From: Kitagawia praeruptora
Taxonomy: Eukaryota; Streptophyta; Magnoliopsida; Apiales; Apiaceae
NCBI GenBank assembly: GCA_037693485.1
Contig: CM075344.1
Span: 25,132,501-25,196,500, forward strand
DNA length: 64,000 bases
Direction: 5' to 3'
A program made the translations under genes and the position numbers. The notes beneath the pieces were generated by a model, which had not been told where the DNA came from, did no database searches, and saw nothing but the letters and a program-made list of their open reading frames with translations. Of the stretch, positions 44,889 to 56,604 are shown one piece after another. Each line of letters begins with the position of its first letter. The stretch's first letter is position 1.

Positions 44889-45007
44889 TTGAACCATGAA
44901 ATGAATACAAACATCAGTTTTATAGTAGCTCAGCAAGTAGCAAATCGTAACAAACTTTTAACAAACTTGAAGTTAACCTGGAAATGACTGTAGTGCCCTC
45001 CGTATTA
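44889..45007 (-). repeat. Copia 5' LTR, outer part
   Basis: These 119 bp complete the copia 5' LTR. They end CCTCCGTATTA before the TSD GAACT at 45008. Confidence 0.9.
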
Positions 45008-45233
45008 GAACTGCATAGTCTTGATCCAATAAAAATTAGTGATCCAATAAAAATTGGTATGTAGACATCTTGGACAAGGAGATCCGACACACGAGACAAA
45101 TCGAGACACCTACCTAGTCCAGTCCCTTTTTTTTTACAAACCCTAAATCCCTAAAAATAGCCACATACTCATAATTTCGCTCTACTATTCCAGTAACCCT
45201 CCGATTTCGTATTGTTACGAAATTACTCCAACA

Positions 45234-46096
45234 TATAAAATTTTGTTAAATTTTTTTCTTATAAAAGATTTTCAACCTAATTATTCAAAAAAAAAACTTG
45301 TTTTCCTTCTTTTAACATCACTTTGGAACTTGCATAGTTGACGAAACTACGAAAGCACCAATCTAAAGGGCTTATGATTTACGTAAAGATGTGTGTTCTG
45401 TGAAGCTGGTCGGTTGCTGCCTCCATGCTTCATCACCGGCCTTCACAAATCACAATGTCTCTTTTATGGTCCCGTTTACCTTTAACTCATTTTTTAAAAT
45501 AAGTAATTTATTTTGGAAAAAAGTATATTTTGAAAAAAAATACGTAAATATGTATTTTTTTTGTTAAATAAGTAACTTACTTTTGCAAAATAACCAATGA
45601 TAACTCCCCATAAATATTTATTCCTACAAAAAACAAAAAAGTATGTAAATACATATTTTTTTTTTCAGAAATAAGGACTTATTTCGGACTTACAAGTGCA
45701 ACCAAATGGGACCTATATATCTTTTCATTTTTTTCCCAATTCATCCGTTTAATAAAAATAAAAAAATTCTTTCGGTCCCAATTTTTTTTTTGTATTGTTT
45801 GATTTTCACATGTCAAATTAACTAAATTTGGATAATATATTACATATCTTTTAACCAAAAAATTTCATATATATCTTAATTTGTTTGGAATGCCATTTTG
45901 AAACAACTACTTCTATTATGAAATATTAAGTAATTAAGTACTTTTATTTCTTTTGTTAGTTATGAATTCTTTAGTTGTGTGAAGTAGGTAGTGTCTTTTA
46001 ACAAACCTTATAACATGGATTATCATTTTCAATAATTTCACCGAATCTAATTCTTATCCGAAACAATTCCAATATTTGTTTGAATGGAATTTGCAA
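45234..46096. other. AT-rich intergenic DNA
   Basis: No gene is seen. There are runs of A and T and a loose repetition of AAGTAATTTATTTTGGAAAA- and TACGTAAATATG-like words. Confidence 0.6.
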
Positions 46097-46105
46097 TTTT
46101 TAGAA

Positions 46106-46889
46106 GGATGAGTGCCCTTTCTACCCACTTTTAATTATTTCTTGTCCAAAATGCCCAGATTCAGAACCGGCGCCCAAAATGCCTAGCAGTCACGCTTTTA
46201 CGTCAAACGTATCTTCGGATACGCCGACTGAAGAAGCGTATCGGTGCCATACGCCAACTGGATGGGCGTGTTCGGTGCCACATACGCCTACTGAAACGGC
46301 GTATTACAAGACACGCATTTTACAACATCGTGTCTGAGTCAGATGATGTCAGCTCAGAGCTCACGATCTCTGGCGACAATGGCGATTCCGATCGCAAATA
46401 TTCAATCTCTCCGTTCGCTCTCAGATCTAAGTTTCCAGTCACGTTCTACATATCATTCGCTTCGCCTCTCAAAGCTCTACAACCCTATAATTGTGATTTT
46501 ACATTTAGAATGCCGGATTTGGGAAACCCAATTTACGATTCTATCGAGGTCGAACTTTCCGGTGAGCTTAGTTCATGCCCCTGCGGGGCAAGAAACTGAA
46601 AAACGTGTATGGGAAAAGGAAGAGGGTGATGTGCTGATCACGTAGATGTGTTGTGGAGGGTTGGAAGTGCAGTAGTGAGGGAGATCGAAAGGGTCGAGCA
46701 AAATCGCCCACAGTCGCCGGCGAGAAGCTCTGAAATTTCTGGTGAGGTTCGATAATTTCTGGCAGCTACAGTGGAGATGGGTTGTGCCGTTTCAAACGGC
46801 GTGACCCGTGGGTATTTTGGGCGGAAAATTCAGAAATGGGTATTTTGGTCAGTGGGTAGGGGAAAAGTGGGTATTTTGGGCATTCTTTC
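46106..46889. mobile_element. MULE-type non-autonomous element with possible captured sequence
   Basis: Perfect 9-bp TSD TTTTTAGAA (46097-46105, 46890-46898). The terminal inverted repeats are about 75 bp and imperfect, built from GCCCAAAATACCCACTTTT-like words. The interior (784 bp total) is GC-rich with an ACGCCGACTG-type repeat at about 46200-46310 and open frames at 46330-46645 that I cannot identify. It could be a Pack-MULE. Confidence 0.8.
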
Positions 46890-47224
46890 TTTTTAGAATA
46901 GGGTATAAAAAACGACAAGTTTTTATAAAAATTTAAAAGTTGGAACAAGAACGGGATTAAATATACTTCCATGCTTATTCTCGTTCCCCATACATTTTTA
47001 TACATATATTGAATTAAATAAATATAATGATACATATTATGGTACCTTTGAATTTTTAAATATTATTATGTTATTTAGTGACAGTAATTTAAATGTTTGT
47101 AATTTATCTAGACTTCGAATAAATATTAATTATGTCTAGTGCTGCCACGACAATAGGTGGGTCCCACCTGTCATGTTAGTTGCCATGTCATCAGGTGGGT
47201 TCCACCTGCCACGTCAGCTGCCAC

Positions 47225-48409
47225 TAGGGATGAGCAAAAATTTGAAAACCGGATTATTCAATTTTCTGAGCTGGTATATTGATTATCAAAATCCGAAAAT
47301 TAGGATATCCGATCAGAAATAACTTGACCGGATATCCGATCCGGATTTTTTATGAATTCGGATACGAATCTGGATCAGAACTTTTTACAAATCCGGATAT
47401 CCGGATCCGATCCGATTTTTAACATTTATTAAAAATTAATTTTTTTATTTAATAAACAATGAACTTATTTTAGACAAATAATTCAGCATTGAACATATTA
47501 AATTAAGTAATGAATTATCACTAATAAATTAATGAATTCATTGTGTATCACCTAAGCTTATAAGCATTTTAGGTGTAAAAACTTAAATAGAGATGTACTT
47601 AAGTGTGAATCTATAAATACAACTCCGTATATTTGTATGTGAAAATTTCAGAGCCTCATGTAAGTTTTCCTAAATCAACTTTGATAAATATTTTCTCTTA
47701 CTTAATCATTTTATCCAAAGTGATTGATTAAGAAATTAAGATGTTAAAAAAATAAAAACAAAGCAAATGGAAGAATCATTTCTTTTAATAATAATTTTCA
47801 CTTAAAATTATGAATTTGAGAGCTAGCGTGTTACTCCCTCTATCCCGTTTATATTGACATTTAATCAAAAAATACGTATTGAGCAATCAAGTGACAAACT
47901 TACTCTCAGTTATTTGCATAATTTGAAAAACATAACATTATTAATACTTAATTTGCTTTATATGCAAAAAAAAAAAAAAAAGATTTGGGGTCAATATAAA
48001 CGGAACGAAGAGAGTATTAATATCATTTAAAAAATATTTATAAAAACTCATTAAAGAAATGAATGATAGTTTATGACTGGTCAAAATAAAATTAGGAAAA
48101 AAATGAATATACATATGTTAAAATATGAGATGATGATATTTCAAATTTTATTAATTAATTTTTCATTTATAAAGTTAACGATAACTTATTGAAAATGTAA
48201 TAAAATTCATTTACTTATACAAACTTAACTGAATTTTACTTAATTAATTCGGATCCGGATTATCCGATTTTCGATCCGGTTTAAACGGATATCCGAATTC
48301 CGGATATCCTTTTAAACCGGAACCGGAATAGATTTTTCATAATCCGAAAAACCGAATATCCGATCCGAATTTTAAAACCGGACCGGATATCCGGTTTTGC
48401 TTACCTCTA
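47225..48409. mobile_element. hAT-type non-autonomous element
   Basis: 8-bp TSD GCTGCCAC (47217-47224, 48410-48417). Termini are TAGGGATGAGCAAAA at the left and the complement of TAGAGGTAAGCAAAA at the right. Long subterminal regions are rich in CCGGATATCCG words in both orientations. There is no transposase. It carries a Stowaway MITE at 47834-48014. Confidence 0.88.
47834..48014. mobile_element. Stowaway (Tc1/mariner) MITE inside the hAT element
   Basis: TA-flanked (47832-47833, 48015-48016). Termini CTCCCTCTATCCCGTTTATA and its near complement at the right. Confidence 0.85.
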
Positions 48410-48604
48410 GCTGCCACGTCAGCAAAGTGGGACCCGCCTACCACATGGTACACAGTCAACACACAATCAACATTATTAAATAAAACAAATAATAATGTAA
48501 AATTATTAAATTTGCATATAAAATTGTAAAAATAATGTAATTGTAATGATTCTACAAGTATAGTAAATTTGCAAATGAAACTACAAAAGTACATCTATAT
48601 TTTA

Positions 48605-49370
48605 TCTATACTATACTATTATAAGCAAAACAGGGTATATTTGGTTTGGTACTCTTTTTTTGGTCACTCTTTTTTGGTACTCTTTTTTTGGTCACTCTTT
48701 GATTTGGTTAAATCTCTATTATTAATAAAATTAAAAAAAACACACATAGCCTAAATAATATGTATTAATATTAATATCTATCTATACTATACTATTATAA
48801 GCAAAACAGGGTATATTTGGTTTGATACTCTTTTTTTGGTCACTCTTTTTTGGTACTCTTTTTTTGGTCACTCTTTGGTTTGGTTAAATCTCTATTATTA
48901 ATAAAATTCAAAAAAATAACACACATAGCCTAAATAATATGTATTAATATTAATATGCACCACATACACAAATATAATAATTCAAAATACAACTATAATA
49001 ATTCAAAATATAAGCAAACAGAGTATATTTGGTTTGGTACTCTCTTTTTTTGTCACTCTTTTTTTTGTACTCTTTTTTTGGTCACTCTTTGGTTTGGTTA
49101 AATCTCTATTATTAATAAAATTCAAAAAAAAATACACATAGCCTAAATAATATGTATTAATATTAATATGCACCGCATACACAAATATAATAATTCAAAA
49201 TACAACTATAATAATTCAAAATAAATAATTTTAATAATATTTATATACATGGGATTATAAAGTTATAAATTATTTTATTAATAAAAATATATATACAACT
49301 TAAAACTTTAATAATAAAATATAATTAAAAAATTTACAAGCAACCGTGCATCGCACGGGTTATAGGCTAG
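48605..49370 (+). mobile_element. Helitron with duplicated 5' ends
   Basis: It starts TCTATACTATAC after an A and ends CTAG before a T. Before the 3' end is a perfect CCGTGC-ATC-GCACGG hairpin (49344-49358). The first 176 bp are repeated at 48781 with a second TCTATACTATAC start, and a third, shorter repeat begins near 49006. There is no coding. Insertion between A and T and CTAG at the end are Helitron rules. Confidence 0.82.
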
Positions 49371-49375
49371 TATAT

Positions 49376-49774
49376 TATATAATAAGCAAACTGGGGTATA
49401 ATTTGGTTGTTTGGTTCAACCATCTAAGTTTAGTTCAACCATCTAAAAGAATAGTGACCGTTAGATATTTAGTAAATAGATGATAGCCGTTAGATCTAAT
49501 AATAAGGAATATTTATATTTAAATCTCTCTTCTAAAGATCCAAGGTTCGAATCTCATCGACAACAAATTTACATAAAGATTGATTTTATGTTATTAGTTC
49601 TAATCAATACATATCATTTATTAAATAATTATTATTATTATTACTAATAATTTTATTAATTAATATTACAAAGTTAAATTATATCCATAATAAAATATTA
49701 TACTCTATTTTATTTAATCATATAATTTAAAAGTATTTAAAAGTAACTCGTGTTTTGAACGGGCTATAAGCTAG
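49376..49774 (+). mobile_element. Diverged Helitron-like element
   Basis: The body resembles the neighbour (ATAAGCAAACTGGGGTATAA) and ends GGGCTATAAGCTAG before a T. The hairpin has decayed and the TC start is not seen. A tRNA B-box-like GGTTCGAATCTC lies near 49545. Confidence 0.5.
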
Positions 49775-50094
49775 TAAGTATAATTGGTAAATTCTCCAAA
49801 AACTTTTATCATACCAATATTTTTTCTACCATAATATATCTTGATAGAGAAAACTATTCCTGAACCTCTGGAGACTTACCTAAGATTATAATGGGGTCAC
49901 TTTGCCTACTGTACTATTTAAAAATTTCCACTTAGCCTACTGTAGTATCGAAGGGTCATTGTACTTTCCATTTTTTCTCTTTTCCCCATCGCCGTCAGTC
50001 AAGAATTGGCTCCGTTAGTTTGACTGTTAAAATGATGATTGTGATGCACAGTCAATCTGCCACGTGGACGCCACATCAGCACAACCATAATTTT

Positions 50095-50300
50095 TTTTAT
50101 AAAAAATTATTAAAATTTTTAAAAAATCATTAAAACTTTAAAAAATTCAAAAAAATCGTAATAAATTCATAAAATTTTTTAAAATTATTAAAAACTTTTA
50201 AAAATCATTAAAACTTTAAAAAATTCAAAAAATTCGTAATAAATTCATAAAAAATTTTAAAATTATAAAAACTTTAAAAAAATTTATTAAAAATTATAAA
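50095..50300 (+). repeat. AT-rich tandem repeat
   Basis: Units of about 85 bp contain AATCATTAAAACTTTAAAAA and CGTAATAAATTCATAAA words, two to three copies. Confidence 0.75.
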
Positions 50301-51180
50301 AACTTTAAAACCTAACCTCACCCCCTCTCCTTTTCAATTCATTCGAACCCAGCAAAATCTCTCTACTTTTCTTCTTCGATTCTGTTGCTTACAACCGATG
50401 CAAACACCCCTCCCCAGTTCAAAACAGTTCTTTTTTTTTTCTTCAATTCATACACCCATCTCACTTCCCTTTCCCTCTTTTTTTTTTCTTTTCTGTATAA
50501 ACCAAATACCTCCATAAAGGAGGTATTTTCTGAATTTGCGAGTTGACCTGGTTGAGTTTGAAGTTTGATTGTTAATTTGAGTTCTCAGTTCTTTAGTTTA
50601 TGAAGCGGAGGGTTGAACGGGGGAGAGAGGAGGCCGAGGGTTGTGACAAATGGCTGTTGGTGAGAATGGACGAGGTGAAGTGGTGGTGAAGAGAAAGGGG
50701 AGCAGTGGCTGTTGAGTGTGGCTGAAGAAAAAGGCGTTGTAGGGTTGTTGGTCGTGAAGGAGGAGGGGAAAGAAGATGGGGATGAAGGCAGGAGTGGGAA
50801 TTGGTGGTGTGATGATGATGTTTGAAGGAGAGGCAGCGGGTTGTGAATGGAGATGGTGGGTTTGTCGAGTTGTTTGAATGGGTAGTGGTGTTAAATTAGA
50901 TACGGGCGGAGGAGGTGTGGTGAACGGAGTAATGGGTGGACGGAAGGTCGGAGAAGAAAGGGGATGAGGCGGAGATGGTTTGTGCAGGTGGAGAGCTGTG
51001 GTGGTTTGGTTGAGATGGGTGGAAAAGGAGGTGTTGGGCGGAGTTGTTTGCAGTGGAGGTGCAGGTCGGAGGCGGGAGAGTTGGTCGGTGTTGTGGTGGT
51101 AGAAGGAGGGTGAAGGCAGAAGGAATGGTGGTGAAAGTGAAGAAGAATGGGGAAATGAGATGAGATTTTGGATTTAATTG
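50301..51180 (+). other. Possible captured sequence inside the MULE
   Basis: A leader-like CT-rich stretch (50320-50480) precedes about 550 bp of strongly G/A-rich sequence with no in-frame plus-strand gene I can recognise. The complementary strand is open for about 122 codons (Pro/His/Ser-rich) and looks like a low-complexity artefact. Confidence 0.35.
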
Positions 51181-51423
51181 AGGGTTTATCGTGGGGTTTA
51201 ATTTGGGGTTTTGTGTTGCTGATGTGTTGCCCTACGTGGAGTGGTGATTGTACAGCCACGTCAGCCGTCCGTTAGGTAAATGGACGACATTTTTTTTTAA
51301 CTGACGGTAATGTGGAAAAGAGAAAAAATGGAAAGTACAATGACCCCTTCGATACTACAGTAGGCTAAGTAGAAATTTTTAAATAGTACAATAGGCAAAG
51401 TGACCTTTTGCCTGATTATAATG

Positions 51424-53664
51424 TAAATAGTAGCTATGATACTTTTATAAATATTGGTAACTTTCTAAAAAAATTATGAAATTATAATTATATCCTCGTG
51501 CATTAATATGGAGAATTTTAATTAATCAAAATTTTCTTGAGTTAAGCTCGTCAACATCAAACCCAATCCAGATATGGATAATGTAAAATTTTCAGATCCA
51601 ACTGTACATTACACAATAGTAAAATCATAATCCGTGATTCCGTGTTAAAAGCCATCCCCGATGACGTGTCAAACGTTACGGTGATGACAAGGCCAGCGAA
51701 CGGCAGCGAGGTGGCGGCGCGTAGGATTCACCTCCCACGCGGTGTGAAGAAGGAGATCGAGAAGAAAGGATCTGAGAGTAGTGAGATGACGTGGCGTGTT
51801 GTTAATTCACCCAAGAGAGACGGATTAAAGATCATTTTTGATTGTGAAGTTAAATCTGGACCGTCCGTTTGAACGCCATGTAAGTTGCTTCTTCGAAACA
51901 CTCTTTCTCTTCGAATTTATTTTTTCGATCTGCCTGTTTGCAATTATTATCATTTGATTGTAATATTATTGTGTACCAAATTATCTAGGGCTTGGGCTTG
52001 GTATGTTACAATTTTAATAGTTAATTAGCGAAATTTTAATATTAGAGCATGTTTATGATATAGTCGGTTATCGGTCTTTAACTAATTAGACTGAATGTGC
52101 AATTTTAATGTTAGTGCATGTTAAGCTTGATTGTACAGTACATGTTTAAATAGATTTATAATAGTAAAATGTATTTTGATTTTAAAATTTGCACATTTTT
52201 CCGAGTGAGTGGTAGAGGTAGAATGTTACTTGTAATTCTTAACCAGCCAACGTTAACTACAATGATGTGTCACACACTCTGTTATCCCGACTCTTCATCT
52301 TGCCTCCAATATTTGTGTTAGACTTTCGACGAATATTAGTGTCTTGATAGCATGAAGGTTTTGAGTCGAGCCAAATGTTCATATCAAGCACAAGTCTAAT
52401 TTTGTTGCAGGTATATAGCAACACCAATCATTTCCCAAAGATTCTGGCTCAGGCTCATTGAGAGTCAGGTCAAAATGTTTTATACATTCTTCATCCAAAT
52501 TGATTGCATCAATTTTGGATGCACAAAAAAGATGTTAATAAATTATTAGCCATAACAAGCACAAAATATACAAATTTGAACTTTGCTAGTCGTAGAACAA
52601 TTCAAAGATTTTGCCCTTCACACCTCTTTTAAACTCACTTTTTTTTCTTTACACTATTTTTTGTCAAATGTTTGTAATGTTACTTAGATAAGAATGCGCT
52701 CACCCTTCACACCTCTTTTAAGCTCACTCTTTTTCTTTACACTATTTTTTGCCGAATGTTTGTAATGTTACTTAGATAAGAATGCGCTCGCTCTTACTAA
52801 TACTCAAGTTAAAAGCCACTTTGTTGTATTAATAATAGCTGAAATCAGTGTGGGTCTTTTAATGATTGTAGATTTGGCTCTACTTTCCGCTGCATATGGC
52901 AACTCTTTTTGTAATTAATAAGCGCTTAAGTTTTAATGAAGGCGTGTTGATCTGGACCGCTGATGGCTTGATCCAATGCCGTACAGTAGTTAAGTTGGCT
53001 GGTTTGGTTCAGGCCAACATAACTTTGGACCTTGGCATGCTCCTCTTTCTATCTCATCTCATATAGTTAAATTCTTTTACTCACATGGTAAAATTTGAAT
53101 GATTAGGAGCACATTTTATCGTTTTGGATATAGGGATTGTACTCCTTTACTGATCATCTTAATTCTATTAAGTTAGACATAGTTAAGTTAAAGAGAGAGT
53201 TTGTCTCATGAGAAATTTCTAAATTTGTGCCTGATTTTTCCAAATACAGTAACCTTTTAAAATTAAATAAAATCCACCATTATCTAAATTCAATTTTAAG
53301 TTAATTAGTTTTTTGTATACCATCTAAACTAAATTTCTATGGATTTCTAAATTTTGAGAAAGATATTATCTAATCCTAGTAAGATGCACCTTAGTGATGA
53401 ACATGAGTAAATGAGTTCAAGCATTAAACAGTTTTTCAGGAAGCAACACTAAATAGACATTATAGACAATCATGGAATTTAAGTGATGGATTTTGGATAG
53501 AGATAAGTTATAGCATAGATTACACAACATATGAGCGCACTTCCTCGGATCATTCACTATATCCTCTTACAAAATGAGAATTATCTTGCACCATTCACAA
53601 ACATTAACATCCACTTGTCCTAATAATGTGCCATTGTCATCCTCATGGCTTGATTTTCAGTTAT
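51424..53664. other. Intergenic DNA downstream of CSLA
   Basis: It holds an unexplained GC-richer stretch at about 51640-51875 with an open frame but no credible ATG, and a tandem repeat at 52614-52790. Its right end should include the CSLA 3' UTR. Confidence 0.5.
52614..52790 (+). repeat. Two-unit tandem repeat of about 89 bp
   Basis: CCCTTCACACCTCTTTTAAA and ATGTTACTTAGATAAGAATG words recur in the same order twice. Confidence 0.85.
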
Positions 53665-56485
53665 TCACCGCATACTTGGGACAAAGGTGCCAACACACCC
53701 AAATGCTATGGTAAAGAAAGCCCCCGATTGCAAAAATAAATATACAAACATGTGATCATTACCATAGAACATGTTGTACACGGCACAATGCAGCATAAAT
53801 GCTCCCATCATCAACTCCAACTTGTGGATCCTGTTCAAACCCGATGTTGTGTTAAAAACGAGAATTAGATGAATGCTTCCCGATGTTAGCCCTAATTTCA
53901 CAAAAATTTAGTGGAGCAACAGTTATTAAATAGTACCTCTCCCCACATTCGAACCTGGATCTAAAAAATGAGACTCTAGCTTGGTTTTTCTTGTTATTTC
54001 CAAGCTTCTCCGTCACGATCCATTCATTCACTCGACTTGCTTCCAACAGTCCAATTATAGCCGCCTTAGTGCGGTGAAGGGACATAACATTCTCGAAGAG
54101 AATCCAGAAGACAAGAAGATGCAATGATCTGCTTATCAGTGCATCATTTCAGGTAAATTAAAATCTTTTCTGAATGTTATGAAATATAACAAATATCTCT
54201 TAATGAACTATTATACTATTTTCAAAATTATACTACCTGGGAGTGCCACCAGTGTTTAGAAGGGTGATGATGGCCGGAATGTAGATGGCTAATGCCTTTG
54301 GTAGATAGACTTCAGGAACTAAAACACATGATGGAATTACTACACAATAAAAGAAAAAGGTAACCCAATGTGCTACGATCTTTCTAACAAAGAAAAACCC
54401 GTAGATGAGGTGAATCTTATTCCAAATAGACACGCGCTGCATAAAAAACAAGGTAGATGTAAGTTTATTTGAAAGGTAAATTATAATTGCTTGTGAAAGT
54501 CTAAAGTCACAGAGTTTTTGTGCGATTAGAATGTGAAGTTGCCTTACTTTGCAATGCATAATTTCCTTTGTCATTTTCTTAAAAAGGTTAGCTGGACCGC
54601 ATGACCAGCGGTGCTGCTGGAATCGGTACGCCTTGAAGGTGCTTGGTAGTTCATTCTTAACCTATCGAAGAATATTAGGATTTTTATTTCTGACTTTATA
54701 ATACTGGAATAAAGAATGAAACTAAAGTTTGAAATAAAAAAATTACCGACACATCTCCTACAAAGACAAACTTCCAACCCCGTAGACTAGCTCTGACTGC
54801 AAGGTCCATGTCCTCCACTGTGGTCCGCTCTTTCCATCCACCAGCATCCTTAATTGCTTGAATTCGCCACACACCGGCAGTACCTACGGACATAATGATT
54901 AAAAATCTTATCAAAATATGTTTTGTTGAGTTATTTATTACTCCATAAGGTCTTATATTCTGTTGTGCTAGGGGTTTTATTTTACCATTGAATCCAAAAA
55001 ATTGACATGTTGAGGAGCCTACTTCTTGCTCAACAGAGAAGTGATAGTTCAGCGACATCTCCTGGAGCCGTGTCATAAGACATTCATCCGCGTTAACTAG
55101 GATAAAACTATTCTTAGTTTATAATCTTGAGAAACACAAAGAGAACTTAAAGGCTTGATCATTACACACACGTTAGATATTTAATTCATTAAGGCGAACA
55201 AATTGGTAATCTAAGAGATAATTTTGAGCATAATAAAGATTCATAGGTCTTACCAAACTTCCATCTAGCCTGAACCATGCCCAACTCCTTGTTATCAATA
55301 AGATAAGGAATAGTTTTTTCAAGGAAATCTTTCTCAGGCTGAAAGTCTGCATCAAATATCACCACGTATTCACAATCATCAACATACTGCTTTTGTAACC
55401 CTTCTCGCAAAGCGCCTGCTTTATAGCCATTTCTGTTGGCCCTATTTTCATACTTAACATTAATGCCTTCATTTTGCCATATCCTGCACTCTGCCTTTAC
55501 ATTTGTCTGTATGTGAACATTAGATTACCGAATTCAGTTCCAATTAGTATAGTTCCAAAATTAGTTTGATTGAGCTAAATATAATATAATACCATTATTG
55601 TTCCATTGGTTGAGTCATCAAGAACTTGAACGATGAATCGGTCTTGTGGCCATGATAGTACACAAGCAGCTCCAATTGAAAGCTTGTAGACCTGGACAAA
55701 ATATTGTGAAGATGAGATAGATTCGAAAAAACCCAGAGAGATTGGTACCAGACACTCATTTCGATGATAATAGTATAAAGTTTTTAACCCCTAGGATTGA
55801 GAGTCCTAGCCTAATCTTTTTATTTTTTAGCTTTGTACCGAAATTGGATCCAGTAAATATGTATGCTGAAATTGAAAACTCACTGTGCAAGATATACTCA
55901 AACTGATTAAGTGTCTATGCGTAGCATGTATATGTAAAATCTGTTGATTATTTTCCTTCTTGAGTAATATACTGATGGTTTGAATATCAAAACAATTATT
56001 CAAATGGAGGTTCTCTATCGTAAAAACCATGTTGGCATGATATAAATAATCTATATGAATTAGACATTATTTATTGATAATTTGTTCAATTGGTTACACA
56101 GTTTTTCCTTATATGCAATACAATAAATAATGATTTATACATGTTTATAATAGTTTCAGGAAGCCTATAGGTAAAGTTATAATTTTACCTCACTTTCATT
56201 ATACATAGGTATCTGTATTAGGACTTTCGGATGGTCTCCATTACGCTTCATTTTTTCGCGCACTGCGTCTAGCTTGTATTGCGTGGATCGTTTTTTCCCC
56301 GACGCCTTTACATACAATATTACGATTGTCATGTAAAGGCGTTCAATGAAAAGCATGATGGACATCAGCACACATGCAAAAAGTGCAAAATATAACATTG
56401 GTACAATTAGCGATGCTCGTAGTTGTTTCCAAGCATCACTAAGGCTCACTATTTTCTTAGGCTCTTGAAAGATTGAATTTCTCAT
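53665..56485 (-). CDS. CSLA: Cellulose synthase-like A: glucan/glucomannan 4-beta-mannosyltransferase
   Basis: Nine exons: 56189-56485, 55593-55691, 55254-55506, 54986-55096, 54747-54883, 54548-54661, 54237-54436, 53937-54128, 53665-53830. All borders are GT/AG and phases add up to 1569 nt, 522 residues, the usual CslA length. The enzyme makes the (gluco)mannan backbone from GDP-mannose in the Golgi. GT2 motifs are present: VLDD (Asp124/125), FDADFQPE (Asp184/186), TTVED (Glu277-Asp278) and QQHRW (314-318). A transmembrane segment lies near residues 25-50, and several lie in the C-terminal third (FFFVRKIVAHWVTFFFYCVV, LLVFWILFENVMSLHR, the last exon). The start is ATG at 56485; a TTG seven codons upstream is not a plant start. 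No lesion is visible. Which CslA member it is cannot be told. Confidence 0.95.
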
Positions 56486-56596
56486 AGTTTCTGAGAAGTG
56501 ATGCAAGGAAAAATTAGAAGTGTAGAGCTAACAAAGAAAGTATTATGTGAATAATACCTAGGTGCCGATCTTACAAAAAAATAAAGAAGGCAAGGC

Positions 56597-56604
56597 TTTT
56601 TATA
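56597..56604 (-). promoter_or_regulatory. TATA box of CSLA
   Basis: TATAAAAA on the minus strand lies about 112 bp upstream of the ATG. Confidence 0.65.

Larger units (their letters stand above)
19407..45007 (-). mobile_element. Copia element, copy 2, carrying CACTA and Tekay insertions
   Basis: The 3' LTR is 19407-19592. The 5' LTR is in two pieces, 31568-31634 and 44889-45007, with TSD CAGAC around the Tekay insertion. Both LTRs come to 186 bp. The element is flanked by GAACT (19402-19406 and 45008-45012). LTR ends are TAA...TTA rather than TG...CA. Without the insertions the element is about 4.9 kb. The two LTRs differ at several positions, so it is older than the Tekay insertion. Confidence 0.9.
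19120..45233 (+). mobile_element. 3' LTR of the non-autonomous element, split by nested insertions
   Basis: The left part is 19120-19406 and the right part 45013-45233. The right part matches the 5' LTR end (GACAAATCGAGACA, CCTCCGATTTCGT, TTGTTACGAAATT). Together they make an LTR of about 508 bp ending ACTCCAACA. Everything between is a copia element with TSD GAACT and its own nested insertions. Confidence 0.65.
49894..51413. mobile_element. MULE-type element with about 110-bp TIRs
   Basis: 10-bp TSD GATTATAATG (49884-49893, 51414-51423). The TIRs match over about 110 bp (GTCACTTTGCCTA, AGCCTACTGTAGTATCGAAG and on). Internally there is an A/T-rich tandem repeat (50095-50300), a leader-like CT-rich part and then a G-rich stretch (50600-51180). 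No transposase is present. Confidence 0.82.

Noticed and set aside
51642..51872. 76-codon open frame in a GC-richer stretch
   Set aside because: There is no ATG at its start and no recognisable domain. I could not decide whether it is an exon, so it is only mentioned in the intergenic entry.
56486..56506. N-terminal extension of CSLA (MHHFSET)
   Set aside because: The upstream codon is TTG, not ATG. The real ATG follows seven codons later.
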